Source: Anisodus tanguticus (Eukaryota > Streptophyta > Magnoliopsida > Solanales > Solanaceae). Taken from it: DNA of 64,000 nt. Below the pieces are notes generated by a model. It did not search any database. It was not told where the DNA came from and saw nothing but the letters and a program-made list of their open reading frames with translations. The position numbers were made by a program, and so were the translations under genes. The stretch is from positions 3,232,142-3,296,141 of the forward strand of contig CM067555.1 of NCBI GenBank assembly GCA_034509755.1, written 5' to 3'. How positions within the stretch are numbered: the stretch's first letter is position 1; each line of letters opens with the position of its first letter. Shown piece after piece: positions 24,073 through 37,988 of this stretch.

Positions 24073-24925
24073 AAGTCATTGAGAAATTGGAAAGTTTGAA
24101 TTAGTTTTGGAATTTTTCAAATTATTGTACTTTCTTCATTTTTTTACTAGTCCAGTTATGATTTTACACTCTTAAAAAATTACTAAATTTTACATATTAA
24201 CTACACTTTAAAAATTAACATTTACTATTAGTACTCTAATAAGTTTAAGAAATTGTTATTTAGTGATATAGGATAAAATGGTAAAAGAAATAAATCTCTC
24301 TTAATTTGTTACAATGAACAAATAAAATATTCTTTTAGTATATTGGATTAGTGAAAGAGAACAGAAAGAGTATATAACATGCCAAATTTAGGTATCGAAT
24401 TGATCAATAGCTCTAGCTCTTGCAAGTGCAAATGTATAAAACAGTTAGACCTTTTTACCAGAGTCATTTTTTATTAGTTACTTTCACGGTAATAGTCAAG
24501 TTTTCTAGAGTTATTTTCTTATATCATGTATTATGATAGGCTAGAATTATTTTCTTATATTATATATTATGTTGGCTGTAGCAGGATTTAAGAGAAATAG
24601 AGATAGACCGAAGAATAATTGGGAGGAGAAGATTAGACAAGATATAACATAATTTCAGTTGATTGAAAATATGATCTTAAATAGAGTGGTATGTCGGTCG
24701 AGGATTAATGTAAAATGTTAGACGATAGCTGAATGTTGTCGAGTAGTATGTTTTAGGTACTAAGATGTTTCTTATTCTTTAATGTGTATCATTATCTGCT
24801 ATTGCAATTGTTTTGTTTCTTGCTATTTTGTTATCTCATTAGTTACATTACAACCTCTCTACCATACAAAAATACCGTAAGATCATATCTACTCTATCCA
24901 TACCCCATTTATTGTTATAGTAGTA

Positions 24926-25130
24926 AGGGATCGTTTGTTGAGAATAAGTTATTCCGAGATTAGTTATTTCACCTCTAACAGAAATAAAAATAACACTACA
25001 ATTTTAAAATAACTAATCCTAAAATTAGTTATATCGTAATTTTATCTTAACCAAATATAAAATAAATTCATATAAAATTTAATTCCAAAATTAAATAAGT
25101 CTTATACCTCGTACCAAATGAGCAGGAATA
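24926..25130. mobile_element. Possible MITE upstream of the RFWD3-like gene
   Basis: Starts AAGGGATCGTTTGTTGAG and ends with CCTCGTACCAAATGAGC, which as reverse complement resembles the start. Inside, AATAACTAATCCTAAAATTAGTTAT is partly palindromic. Ends are imperfect and no target duplication was confirmed. It lies 200-400 bp upstream of the RFWD3-like start codon, so it may sit in that promoter. Confidence 0.4.
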
Positions 25131-25330
25131 GTATAACAACAAATGTTTAGACTAGACCGTAGTTATTTGAGAAGTTAAGACGTTACAATTTGTGTCAAAC
25201 TTTTACGCCCTATTAAAAGAGGACTTGTTCCCTCCCTTTTTTTTCAGCGGCAAACGCACTTTTGTACCCAAATTTTGCTCACAAAATTGGGGGAAAAAAG
25301 GAGTGAACGAAGGGCATAATTTAACGGGCA

Positions 25331-25423
25331 ATGGCGAGTGACGATGACGCTGCAGATCCCGATTACGAGATATTTCTCCGTCATATCGCCGCCGACGGCG
25401 ACGAAGGCGAACTTTTCGACGAA

Positions 25424-25458
<35 letters not shown>

Positions 25459-28400
25459 AGACGAGGACGAAGAAGAGGAGGAGACTGGAAGGACAACGTT
25501 ACGTAGGGTTTTATACGGAAATCGTGGTGTTTCAACAATTAATGCTGAGAATTTGGATAATTATGCTGTGGAAAGTGGAGATGCTACGAGGACGAAAACG
25601 GCGTCGCAAGATGTTGATAAGGAAGAAGGAGAGGAGTGGAATCGAAGTGAAATTGATGGTTTGTTTTGCTCTATTTGCATGGAAGCTTGGACCAATGACG
25701 GTGACCACCAAATCTGGTAAATTTACTTCTTAGCACTTTAACCTAGAGATATTTTGGCCATAGAAACCAAATGTTTTTCACTTTATTTGGAAATTTTGAA
25801 GTTAGAGTTGAAGATTGAGTTGTTTCGTTATATTTTTTGCAAAAGTTATTTAGTTGTTTGAATGTACTAAAAGTGAAAATAGGTTTTTTGGAATTTTCAC
25901 GGCCAAATGCTGATTTTCAAATAAAGTGAAAAAGTTCTCCAGAAAAAGTGATTAATTCTCATGGAAAAACGGGTCCTAATTTTCAGTGTAAAATTGGATT
26001 ATAGTAATTCAACAATCTAGAGATATTTTCCACGCCTTCTGTTCCAAGATACTTGTCACATATTGTTTCTGGAGAGTCAATTTGACTCTTAATAGCTAAA
26101 TTGGATTAAAATAATTCAAACAACAACAACATACCCAGTGTAATCTCACAAGTGATTGTTAAAAAAAAAGTGTAGTCCCACAAGTGAGGTCCGGAGAGTA
26201 TAGAGTGTAAGCAGACCTTACTTCTCCTATAGTTTTCAAATATCTAAATTTTCATGTAGATACTACTCCATCTTAAAGTGTTGGTCAAAGTTCATGTAGT
26301 TTGAATCTCGATAAGCAAAAAAGTGTCAAATATTTTGGGATGGAGGGGTACTAATTATGATGGCATCAGCAGCATACAACATCAGCAACAATCTGCATCA
26401 ATAACTGGTTGGACCAACTATATGAATCCATAGTATTCGATCCCCTCCATTTGGAATATTGTCAATTTTGAAAGAAGTTGGTTCTATTTTAAGAAGTATA
26501 CATAGCTAAGTTTTGCAGATTTCAGTTTATAATAGTAATGTTGAGTTTTGGCTTAGCATAACTGAATTGTTATGCATTTCAGTGTTAGAATCATCTACAT
26601 TTAATAGTGAGACAAGATGAAGTGTCAGGGAAATGATATAGCACAAACCTTTTACCTTTCATAAAAGAATATCTCATTTGTTTAACATATTTAGCGGATC
26701 TTTGAAGTCAGATAGATGGCGGGCCCCTTCTGATAGACGGGAGAAAGCACTTCCAATAAATCCAGCCAGCAAGCCAGAAAAGAAAGGGGAGATTTGTAAA
26801 AAGAAGCTTCTTTTTTAACTACTAAGTACAATGATGTAACTTGAAAAGAAAAATTGAGATGCTGTAGAGGACTTCTATCTTGTTTTCTTTGAAGATGAAA
26901 ACAATGGATACTAAATTTAGAGGGTCTGTGGGTTGTGTTACAGATTTTAGGAGTTTGTTTCAATTCAATTGAGTATAATAACATCCTTGCAAATTCTAAT
27001 AACTACTACATGGCCGTGACACATGAAAGTGAATAACTATCTTCACCCTCCCAATTAACACGGATTCACATAAAGGATGAAGTGATGTAAGGCTGTTTGA
27101 TATGTTTGTGGATGTTCTACATAGCCATCGAAATGCACCAGTTAGTAGGTGCGGAAATATAACGATTTAAGGTGTTAAGAGGAGATGAAGTAGACCTAAC
27201 ATACATGGAGAGCAGTTGTCACTAAAGCTTTATCATCTCTTGAAACCAATGTGGACTTAGCTAACACCATAATACAATGTAAGTAAAAGCTAATTAAAAT
27301 TATGGTTAGAGACTTACATGTCGGGATAAGTTATCAACTTATCTGTAGGGATAAGTTTGGTATGTACAGAATCTCTGGTTTTAGAGAATTCCTGGTTTGA
27401 CGCAAAACATAACTTATTTAGTAAATGGAATGATATTGACCCCAAATAAAGTCGAATGTATATTGATAATGCATACAGGCAGCCAAACTAGTGAAGTTGA
27501 GGTTTAGCTGATTGATTGATAGACTCCTTTTAATCTTTTGCAGTTGTCTTCCTTGTGGGCACATATATGGTTTGTCGTGTATCAAAAAGTGGTTGCAACA
27601 AAAAGGAAGTTTAGGAAAGGTATTTCTTATAATAATTTGATCCCTGTTTTATACAATATTTGAAGATCCTTTTCAGTTCATCCCTCACATTCTTTCTTTT
27701 GTTCTTTTGTAGTGCCCTCAATGTAATAAGAAATGCACAGTGAAGGGTATCCGAGTACTTTATGCTTCTCGACTTCATGTTGTTGATGAAGAGCTTCAGA
27801 AGGTCTTAATTTGGCACTTATATCTTGAATATTGCTCAATGAGATAGTGATCCAAACCCTTCTATTTTGCAGAAAATTCGGTCACTTGAAACTAGATGTT
27901 TTTCTCTTGAAAAAGAGGTAAGAAAAGTTGAAGATTTTAGATTTAGTCAGTGCTATTCTTGATAGAACTCAGGTCTAATCTCTAATTGAAGATTCACACT
28001 GGAGACCTTCAAGGTTTTCCATGTAGCCAACACAAACTACTTGAGGCAAAATTATTAGACTGACCTAACCCACCCACCCACTTCCTCAAAAAAGGAAAAA
28101 GAAAACAGAAAAACAAAAGGACGATGAAATGATGGTTATCCTTTTTGTCTTAGGCTGGGGTTTTCCTTTCCTCAATTTAGAAAGGATCAGTGCAGTTGAA
28201 GATATTTGTTTGTTTTGAAATGGACAAAGTTGTTCAAGATTTTAAAAACTTGATGTGTGTTTGTGGAAACATCTTATATAGTTGTTATAGGTAAGGGAAT
28301 TTTCTCTCATTTTCTTAGTTTGAACAGAAGGAGAAAGATGAATATCAGTGAAGAAGTTGCATTAGCGTTTTCAATCATCTAAAATTAAACAGAAATGCGT

Positions 28401-31400
28401 AAGATAAACATAATTCCTTCCCTCATAACGTTTAAGCTGTACCAAAAGGGAAAGAATAAAATGCCTTGAATTGGAGAAGAAAACCATAAATTTTGTTGCC
28501 CTCTCCTTCCCTTCCTCTCCTTTGTACCTGCTTCACTATGTAAATCCAATTTTTTTTGCTTGTAACAGATAGCTTCTTTTCTTTCTGTATTGGTTAAAAA
28601 GTCACCTGTCACTTATGCTTGGTCGGGTAGCAAATTAGCTGCAACAATGATACTTCTCCTTAGCTGACTTTCGAACAATTTTCTCACCTCTCTGGAGGTG
28701 CTATTTTACATTTTTCTTTACATGTTCTCATGGTGATTATAAAACAACATTGAATATGTGCAGTGCACTGATTGGTGTAAGAAAGAAATTGATTGGAGGA
28801 GGAGAGAAGCTGAGTTGCATAAGCAAGTGGAGCACCTCAAAGAGGTATGTCTCACTTTGTGTGCTATATGGTTACTACCAAAACACCCACTGTAAATTTT
28901 GTTATAATATTTTATCTATGGTTTGCAGAAATAACTGATTATGCCTATTTTGTCCGTATTTTACTCATTGTTTTTCCCTTGTTTGAAAATTCCAATGTTA
29001 TATTCTCTTTCCCCTTTGTTAAATTAGTTGCATGCCTCTTCCTGGAGGACCAGATTGACTTTGGTACATTTTCTTTAACACATAGCATGTCCCTCCTTTT
29101 CCTGCCAACATTCCCTTTTAATATTTCAGAATATGACATCTTTCAATGCCTTTTTGGTAAAATTAGATACTTGCTTTGGCTTTATAAGAAATACTCTTGA
29201 ATGTGTATATTCCATTTGTTAGTTTATTTAGCCCTTTCTTATTTGGATTTTTAATTTATTCTGTAGTTTATTTGTCTTAAGAAATTCTGAATAACAAGTT
29301 TCAATGCATTAGTAAATGGTATAGTTATCTCTGTTAACCGTTTGTTAACCAAAGCAGCATATTACTTACTGGATATCCGTTCTTCGTAGAGAACTACTGA
29401 GGGCTCGCCAAGTGACATGCAAAGCAGGTCATCTGGACGCATTTTTGGTAAGCAGTCCATGAGAAATCTTTGGTTAGGGATATTGATACTATTGGCTATG
29501 TTGTATCATCGTTTCACACTGAAGTTCCAGTACTTATCCATGTCGTGCAGGACGCAATATCGACTCTAAATCTGAAAGACGTGAATATGCGAATGGTTTT
29601 GTTTTACAGGTTTGCCATCTCCTCTGCTTGTTAAATGTGAATTGAGCTTTAGGAATTGTGTTCTTTTCAAGTTTGATTTCTTATAGTAGCAACCGAGAAA
29701 TCATTACTCCTTTATCCATTATTGCTCTACATCTGGCACAACTTGTGTACCTGATAGTATCAACAGAGAAATCATTAGTCCTTTATCAATTGTCGTTCCA
29801 CATTTACTGCAACTTATGTACCAAGATGCCCTGGAAATATGCTCACCTTTGGGTTAGCACTTACTTAGTATCAATATTATGTATGAGTCCGAGATAGTAG
29901 TACAGGCTGGTCAGTTCCTTAACTGCTTATTGGCCCAAAACATGGCCTTCATTTTCTCTCTTATCTTTTTATTTTCTTACTGGTATTATATTGGGAATGA
30001 ACTAGCATATGTTGTCCAATTAACCCCATTGATTGAAGTTTAGTTGAGTTAGTAACCTTATGTTTTATCCGTTTGTAGAAAGAGTTTCAGATTGATGGTG
30101 CTCGCCTGTTTGATGTGGACAGCCATGGTGAGAATTTGATGATTGCCAGAAGGCTCTCTGGAATGGGAGGACAGCATATGCTTACTAAAGTAAATTTCAT
30201 AGGTCGTCTTATTGGAATTCTCTGATGGCTGCTGCCTGCATATGTGCTTCAACTTTGTCTACTTTTGCGTTTTGCAGATTAGTCTTTTAGATCCGCATGA
30301 AAGAGAAGACATTCTGCTTCCTGCTAGCATGAAAACTATCAAGGACATGCATGTTTCTCCTCATGAAAGAGTCATACTCTTGGGTTCTTTAGGGAAGAAG
30401 TTGTCAGTTCTTAGGTTGATAACCTCCCTCCACTTTCTGCCAAATAATTGCTGTATAACAGCAAAATCTACTTTACTTGATCGAAAATTTCTGTAAAACA
30501 GTATTTAACTTCGGTTTTGTGCTACCCTCCCGGTAAGTATCTTATTTATTTGTTCTCTTTCTTTTTGCAGTGCTGAAAACAACCATACTGTTCTGACATA
30601 CGACTTACCGGTAATAACTCTAAGCCTTCTTTTATAGTTGTCTTTTTTTCTTTCACTGGTTATGTTTGTGTAAAACTAAAATTGCTCAGAGTTGCTGGAT
30701 GATGTATTAGATATTTTATTTTGGTTGATAAGCTCTCTGGATGAGAAACTCTTTGTTTGAATGATTGCCGATTAGAGTTCTTATGGAGTAATTTTCTGTT
30801 CTGTGTACACACTTTATGGTAACTGGTAAGGCCTCATGAGGTCCCTTATTTTCACAGTTAAATTTACAGAGCGACCTATTAGATTTGGGAGGACCTTCAC
30901 TATCAGCATCAGAAGACGATCTTTAACACCACCTATTCATCCTGTAGAAGTGCTACATTTAATTGACAACTTGAGAGTTGAAAAAAAATGCAATTTTCTT
31001 TAAAACAACAATTAGCTTTTGCTCTACCCTACCCTCCTAATACATAGAGAGATTGGTTTAGCCTATTCCACAATGTCTCAATTGGGTTATATGATGTTAT
31101 TTCTGTCTTTTTAACAAAAATACTAAAAAGTTTCTGCATAATTCCCAAGTCTCATTGGCGGGTTAGGAGTTTATCAAGTCCAAGGCTGCTTTAACTTTTA
31201 TTTAAATCTCTGTAAGTTGTCAAGTAACTGAAAGAAGTTTCAAGATCCCGTGGGGAATTTCATACAATCATCAAAGACAATTCCATGTTTAAAACTTTAA
31301 ACGGAATGCTCTTTTAAAATATTGAGGTGGTTCTATTGGACATTAAGAAAAAAAGAGATGGATTTGCTAACAGAGTTACAAGGTAAGAAATGCATCCCCT

Positions 31401-34400
31401 GAGCTGGAAAAAGCACTGCCTCTATAATAGCATGCCTCCGAATGCCCTGCTCCAATGATTGTTTAGATTCAACTGCTGCATCTTGACATTTTAACTCTCA
31501 GTAGTGTGCTTTCTGATAATAATATGGGTTTGTTGCTAATGTATAGAGTATTCACTTTGTTCTAAACTTCTAATGCTATTCATCAAAGTTAATTTGATTC
31601 TTCCTTTTTCTATTGTCTATTTGGAATATGCAGACTGTTCCTTGGTCATGTTCGTGGGATCTCAACAATTCGCATTACATGTATGCCGGATTACAGGTCC
31701 TAACACATAAACCATCTGTTGGAAAATGGTTGTTGTTTTCGTTTTTTTTGCGAGTCAAACAAAGTAATCTTTGACTAATAATTCTTAATCTATCCTCTCA
31801 TTTTGACTCGGCAAAATTACAACTTATAGTACTTTTTATGTAGTTCCTAAATTATCTGATGTTCAAATAATGAATGAATATATACCTAATTTAGCTTGGA
31901 AAATTTGCCAAGTTGACCACCCAAGAATCCGAAGTGACAAGCAAGTTGATATTTAGGGAGTGTTTATTTGTTTTAATTAGTTAGTCTCTCTTTCAAGTCG
32001 GGTGACACATTGAAAGAAAAAATAATTAGTATCTCTTTTTATTTTTCTCCGAGTAATGCGTCATATTTTTAGTTTTATCTTTGCAGAATGGCATGGTTTT
32101 GCAGTTTGATCGGCGTCAAACTACGATACCAGTGGAATCTCTGACTGGGTTGACAGGAAATCCTGTTCATACTGTTTGTTCCCTTTCAACTGATCCTACA
32201 CTTGGTGCCAGCGTTAGAAGTGTTCTTTCTGCATCTTCAGTAGGCTTGTGCCACTGGAACTTTGGTAGCAGAGACGAAATGTGAGTTCTAGTATGTTTGC
32301 TTCTAAATTTCACTTAGTTTTTGCTTCTTGAGGTAAACAAGTTTTTCTTAATATCTAATATCTTCTGAGTTGCACCATCCCTTGCTGTAGCTTTGGAACT
32401 GTTAGGATCCGATGATCTTTGCTGCGTAACTGACTCAAGAGTATTTGCACTTTGGAATATCTCTCAATAGATTATTCCTGTAACTTGACAATTGTAATCA
32501 TTAACTATTTCAAACTTAGATCTTAGGAATATTCTTAAAGGAGCCTAACTGAAAATTTTAGATATTAGGAATATTTTTGAAGAAGCCTGCATTTTCTGGT
32601 CTCTGAATACATTTTAGGTACTCATTTCATCCTGTACAAAAGATTGAAGTAGAAAAACTAGTGGATGGTATAGAAGAAGAAATGGTTGAAGACATTTGAT
32701 TGACCATTTTTCCTGTTTCAAAGAGCTATTGCTTAAGAAGGTGCATACCATACTCAGTATCTTTCTTATAATAGCTTACATACTGTGATAAGATTAAGAG
32801 CAATTGTGTTAAATGCAAATTGTTGCTCACCAGATAGTCCAGCTGTTTATTGGGTTATGGGTTCTTGAGAATGTAAGCTTTTGTTATGGTAAAGCAGTTA
32901 AGTTGCTAGTACGATATGGTTAACCAATATCTCAAAAGATAGGTCAGAAAATGATCGTATAGATTATCTTCAGACAGTGTCATAGTGATGATACATGGGA
33001 GGTGATTGATTATAGTTTGTTCCTTGAAGTTGTTTGTTATTGCATTTTTCCTTTTCCTGATAGAATTAAATAGAGTTGGATGATTCAGATATTTTTCAGT
33101 CTGGTCTAAAAGATACTCTTTAGTGGAACGACAAGGTTCTCATCTAATGTCAAGGATTTAACTTGGTTATTGATTTCTTATTGACTTAGTTTATTGTGGA
33201 AATGACATGAATTTGTGTCTTAAATTTCCACAATCTGAAGCTACAGCAAGGCTTTACTCCTTAGTGCTAAGGTTTGTTAGGAAGGATTTTTTTTCTTTTG
33301 ATAACTGAAGTTCCCCATGGACCAGTTGATGGACAGTTGGAAATTCGTTAGATAAATGAGCCCTCCCCTTTACCCTTCTTCACTTAAATGCCAGGCTTTT
33401 GTATGCGGCAAGGTTCGAAATCGTGATGTGTGGTTAACCCACATCATGTGTTGTGCTCTTACCACTAGACCAAAGCCCTGGAGTTGGTTTGCTAGGAAGA
33501 ATCTTGATGTTTTTGCAAAGAAATTTCACTAATTGAGTTGTCAAGAGTACAATCTTACATTTTATAGTGGATGACTTTAACCTTGTTAATATATTTAGGC
33601 CCTTCCTTGTTCACAGTTCAATCAACTATTTTTACAAACATCCAGGGTATATAAGCTTCCTAGAGGCAAAATTTTCTGCCTTTTTATGCAGAACTTTTCT
33701 GCTCATATGCCAACTGTTCTCTGATTTTCGATGTGCTAGCCCTAGTAGTAGAAACGATTGCTTTCCTGATAAATTGTTTGAATATGCATGGCTATGTCCA
33801 GAATCATGTTAAGAGGAGTTGAGTGGATTGTTAGCGGGCAGTATGGCAATGTAAGTAATTAGAACATCTGTTACATGTATGTAGATCATTCTGGGATCAG
33901 CTATGCACTTTTTAGTTTACTTTTAAAGCTGGTCTGAGAGATTGTTTATCGTGGAGGTCAACTATATTGTCCTCTAATGATTTTAAGTGATAAGAATAAG
34001 AGGCGGATTCAGGTTTGAATCTTTATGGATTCAGGATTTACTATTTCTAGCGTTAAACCCATTATATTTTTAAAGTTATGGTTTCATATCTACGATTTGT
34101 TGCAATTTTCACAATTTTTTACACAAATTTATGCTCCGCGCCGAAAGTATTGAGTTCTGATAAACCTGGTACTAATACTCTACATCCCTCTCTGATAAGA
34201 ACTTCTAAATGATAGTAGATGTGGATCATACTGGGACTAATTATGTGATTTTAGTTGACTTTTCACACTGGTCTAAAAGAGTGCTTTTCTTGAACTTCTG
34301 CCTTATTCCCTAGTAGTAGGATTGCTTTCAAAAAATAAATTGTTTAAATGTTTGTGGTACTTTGCTTGGGCTTGTGCTTTGTCTTGAGCCGAGGGTCTCT

Positions 34401-35137
34401 CGGAAACAGCCGCTCTGCCTACCAAGGTAGAGGTAAGGTCTGTGTACACTCTACCCTCCCCAAACCCCACATTGTGGGATTTCACTGGGTATGTTGTTGT
34501 TTGACTAAGCTAGGAGGGGGGCAGAGTGACTGTATGGTTTTGATGACTTTTCAACCTGCTCTAAAAGAGTTATTATCTTGAAGCTCTTTGATATTCTCTA
34601 GTAGTTTTGCGAATTCCATGTTAATTATAGATTTTCATTTATCACTGAAGGCCATGCTTGGTCCCTAAGTTGGAGAATCAAGGAATCTGTATATCTCTCG
34701 CTTGTGGAGATAGAAATGATGACATAGTTGCCTCTTTCCGTCCTAAACTGGAGATCTCCGGTGACATGGTTGCTTCTCAAGTATTGCCTACTCCAGTTTC
34801 GACAATGGAGCAAGCGGTAGAGGGTTCTCATGTTCTTTACAGGAGAATGGGTAGCAGATACCAGAAGTTAGGAGCTTCTTGTGCCAAAGTGAGTGGAATT
34901 CGACTTCCAAAATCTGCTATAATTGATAGAGGGAAGAAGAACCCTGTGTTTGCTTCTGGCGATGAAGCAACAATGGAACTGGTCTTGCAAGAATTGCCAT
35001 CTTTAAATGTGGCTCAGCGTATTAAATCTCTTAACCGCCCTATTCGTGACGTTAGGTTTGCACGCCTCCAAAATTCGGGACTGCTTGGTTGTTTGAGTGA
35101 GGATAAATTGCAGCTTTGCTCGCTTAAGCTCCAATGA
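25331..35137 (+). CDS. RFWD3: E3 ubiquitin ligase RFWD3-like (RING + WD40)
   Basis: Thirteen exons: 25331-25716, 27544-27619, 27713-27802, 27873-27917, 28764-28844, 29390-29447, 29551-29609, 30079-30189, 30278-30414, 30571-30610, 31634-31696, 32087-32280, 34651-35137. All junctions are GT-AG and in phase, giving 608 residues. Residues 31-52 are almost all Glu/Asp. The RING is CSIC (113-116), CGH (133-135), Cys141 and CPQC (155-158). The region 159-225 is partly charged and may be coiled coil. From about 266 the exons encode WD40-type sequence (for example TVPWSCSWDLNNSHYMYAGL). The position between CGH and Cys141 that often holds Cys is Gly138, as I recall for animal RFWD3. In animals RFWD3 ubiquitinates RPA and RAD51 at damaged DNA; a nuclear role is inferred here. 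Intron 1 (1.8 kb) and intron 12 (2.4 kb) hold SINEs. Confidence 0.92.
26115..26228 (-). mobile_element. TS-type SINE (reverse) in RFWD3-like intron 1
   Basis: CAACAACAACATACCCAGTG, then AATCTCACAAGTG, a short A-run, a second TAGTCCCACAAGTGAGG and the GCAGACCTTACTTCTC end. The A-run separates two versions of the same box, so the copy has an internal duplication. Confidence 0.75.
34384..34505 (+). mobile_element. TS-type SINE in RFWD3-like intron 12
   Basis: Full-looking copy: GCCGAGGGTCTCTCGGAAAC, ACCAAGGTAGAGGTAAGG, CTCTACCCTCCCC, TGTGGGATTTCACTGGG and a GTATGTTGTTGTTTG tail. It lies about 150 bp upstream of the acceptor of exon 13. Confidence 0.85.
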
Positions 35138-37904
35138 AGAAAGGTAACATTTCATAGCCTGTTTGCTGTCTTTGATTGTTTTAGTTATGTTTACGTTTAC
35201 AGTCCAAAATGGCCTTTCTCTTCTTTCTGCTTGAAATCTCTATGCCTTTAAGGTGGAAAAGAACATGTGTGTGTGTGAGAGAGAGAAGAATTGGTGGGAG
35301 ATGCATTAAAGTTTTGCCGGCATATTTCAACGGGTTCATCAGAACTCCAAATTAGACTCTTGTTATACTGGTGCTAGAGTTAATTGCCTCATCTTAGCCT
35401 CTGGGCAGTAGAACTGTTTCCCAGATGCATGTTTAATACCTATTGTGTGTAGTCCAGAGGCATCAACATTTGAAGTTTTTGGGTTCCTACAATGACTTCA
35501 AGTTAATATACGATAATAATTGAATTCACAATCAAATATTTATAGATATTTAGTGAATATTTTAATACATATATATAGGGTTTTAGCAAAAGCTACTTGG
35601 TTTCGGTGAACCCGCACGCAACATGCTGGATCCGGCCCTAGTGTGTACTGCAAGTATTTTGTAATGTCTAGTCTCCCGGTTTCAAATTTGGATGTCGTCT
35701 GTTATCAATATTGTGATTTATGTAGATGCAGAATAATTAGTTCCTACTGCCTATGTTATTTACTCAATGATGTTGCAGTCTCCAGTCATTTTGATTTGAA
35801 GTTTATTGCAGGTGGCTTCGAAGACTCCTTGAATCACCAGTACGTTGGATGCTATGGGAACCGAATTCTTGACTGTATATTTGGCATCTATAGTGTAGAA
35901 ATAGCATCTTTGTTTCTTTTGTAGCTTTTTGGGATCAGAGAGCTTAGTCAGGTTATAGAAACGGTTATTTAATTAAGTTTAAGTTTTACACATTGTAGTT
36001 CTCTGTAATTTAACACAAGTTAAAATTGACCTGCAACGACAGGTAGATCTTATCAAGTTTCATATGATTAACTTGAAATATAGAGTACAAACTTGCTATA
36101 ACTAGTTAAAATGCAGATAGTGTAAAAACACTCCAATAAATTATCGGTGGGTGAAGGCAAGAGCTATGTACAAGAAAGACACCTTTTGACATCTAAATGA
36201 GTTTTTGATGGAGAAACATATCTCTTTTTTTGTGTATTAAGTTTAAATTGGGATATGTTGTCTACATCACCTCACCCCGCCCTTTGGTGTGAGGCCTTTT
36301 CCTAGACCCTGTTAACATTGATGCTTTGTGCACTGAGTTTTCCTTATAACAATCTGGTGTCCAGAATCATTGGTATGATTAAATTTAGATTCACATTGTA
36401 AAAACCCAACCTTGGGGTGTTTTTTCTTTCTCTACCAAAGGGGTTTCATTCTTTAGGTTTTGAATCCGAAATTTCTGTTTTAACGGTAGAAGAATATTTG
36501 CTATTCCATCACATTGCTTGGTGGTATGTTTATTTTTATTTCTGATGCAGTAAAATAGTATGAAAATGAAAAATATCTTCTATTTTTTGGTTTTCCAACT
36601 GGTGTTGTACTTGCATTCGAGCCCGGCTAAATTTGGATTCGCGTTTGAAAGTTTTATATTAATAGTAGAAATCTTCTTAACAAAGGCGATCTCGTAACTA
36701 GCAAAGCTTGAATTTGATACTTGCTTTCAGGCCCAACTAAATCCGAATTTACCCCGGAAGTTTTATATTGGTGGTAGAATAAAAAGGCGATTTCGTAACC
36801 TGCAAGAGTTGAACTTGAGATCTTTGATTAAACTTGAAGGAGTACTTATTACTCACGACGATATGTTCTTGGAGGCACATTATAATCTTTTAGGCTCATA
36901 AAAACGTCACCTTATCTTAGAAAAAAATCACTCATGTTATGGAGCGTAAACGGATGATAATTGTAGGATATTTTTAAAACATTGAAACTTTATATTGCGA
37001 TTATAGACATGTAATTACTTTACGTACTGTTCTCTATCCAAATTCCAATCTTGTAAGAAATTGCTTTTAAATTTATGTCACTTCGGTCTCCCCAAATAAC
37101 TACTCCTATCAACTGATACATCCTTTGGGCATAAATCAATGATAATAACCTCTTAATCTTTCAAATCAGAAAGAGGTTGAGATTTATGATTTGGCTGTGC
37201 ACCATACAAGGATAGACGTGAGCAAACAAACGTCCATTCAAAGATTAAGACTTTTGGGAGTTTAGTGTTACGGTTCAAGCTTATTGTACGTATTAGGTGA
37301 TTTACAAGAATAATTTTGGAGGTGAATGATCTTGAATTTTTGACCCCACTTGTTTCATAGGTAAAATTTCAAGTTCAAAAATTTTTTAACTTTTGCCCTT
37401 GAAGGTTTACCATATGTCAAGCAGGGGTCAAAATTTCAAGATCATCTATTTCTAAGCTCATTTGGTGTAAATTTCTACATGTATTGTCCGTTTTGCCACG
37501 ATAAATTTCACTGATTTATTTCTTAGGCTATGCTACTATTGAGTCCAAAAGTACATGTAACATGTGAATTTGTATTATGTCTCTATTCACTTTCTTCTTT
37601 TATTTCGATATGTGATTCATCTAAGTGTCATGTACATTTCTTGTTCGTAAGCTTATCAACCTAAAGTCTACCAATCTTTTTCTTGACCCGCCTTCATCGA
37701 TTCATCCACTATTATGGATGTCGTTAATACACCCCCTTAAAGATTCAGAATGCTCGCTGATATTTACCCAACCACCGAGGGAATGTTCCTTAGAGAGACA
37801 AAGTATCCGATCTGCAATTATTAACCACATAGCCCTGGCTTAATTTTGCAAGAAAGATATTTATAAATAATTTTTCTTTTATGCATGCACACACAAAAAA
37901 AAAA
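35138..37904. other. 3' flank of RFWD3-like gene and intergenic
   Basis: The first few hundred bases probably hold the 3' UTR. There is a short GTGTGTGTG/GAGAGAGA microsatellite at about 35267-35287. 35490-35580 resembles 38500-38585 (TTCAAGTTAATA, then ATTTATAGATATTT), a dispersed repeat. The longest open frame (35643-35924) has no recognised domain. No gene seen. Confidence 0.5.
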
Positions 37905-37988
37905 TCCGACCTGCCGGATTCGAACCAGCGACCTAAAGATTACAGCGCCTACTACAGTCTTCCGCTCTACCAACTGAGCTAAGGTCGG
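37905..37988 (-). tRNA. tRNA-Tyr (GTA), with intron
   Basis: Minus-strand sequence starts CCGACCTTAGCTCAGTTGGT (acceptor stem, D arm, A box) and ends GGTTCGAATCCGGCAGGTCGG plus A (B box, T arm, acceptor). CCGACC pairs with GGTCGG. The anticodon stem GAAGA pairs with TCTTT across a loop CTGTA...A with anticodon GTA and an insert of about 11 nt (near TAGGCGCTGTA), so 84 nt total minus the intron leaves 73. Plant nuclear tRNA-Tyr genes carry such introns. A run of T follows immediately on the minus strand (plus-strand A-run 37894-37904), a pol III terminator. Upstream, AACAAG matches the CAA-type start common in plant tRNA genes. Confidence 0.95.

Noticed and set aside
25338..25733. 131-codon frame overlapping the RFWD3-like first exon
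   Set aside because: Out of frame with the RING-encoding reading and low in complexity; the other frame has RING and phase-correct splicing.
28750..29200. Open frames in the RFWD3-like gene around exon 5
   Set aside because: They run through splice donors into intron sequence and are shadows of exon 5.
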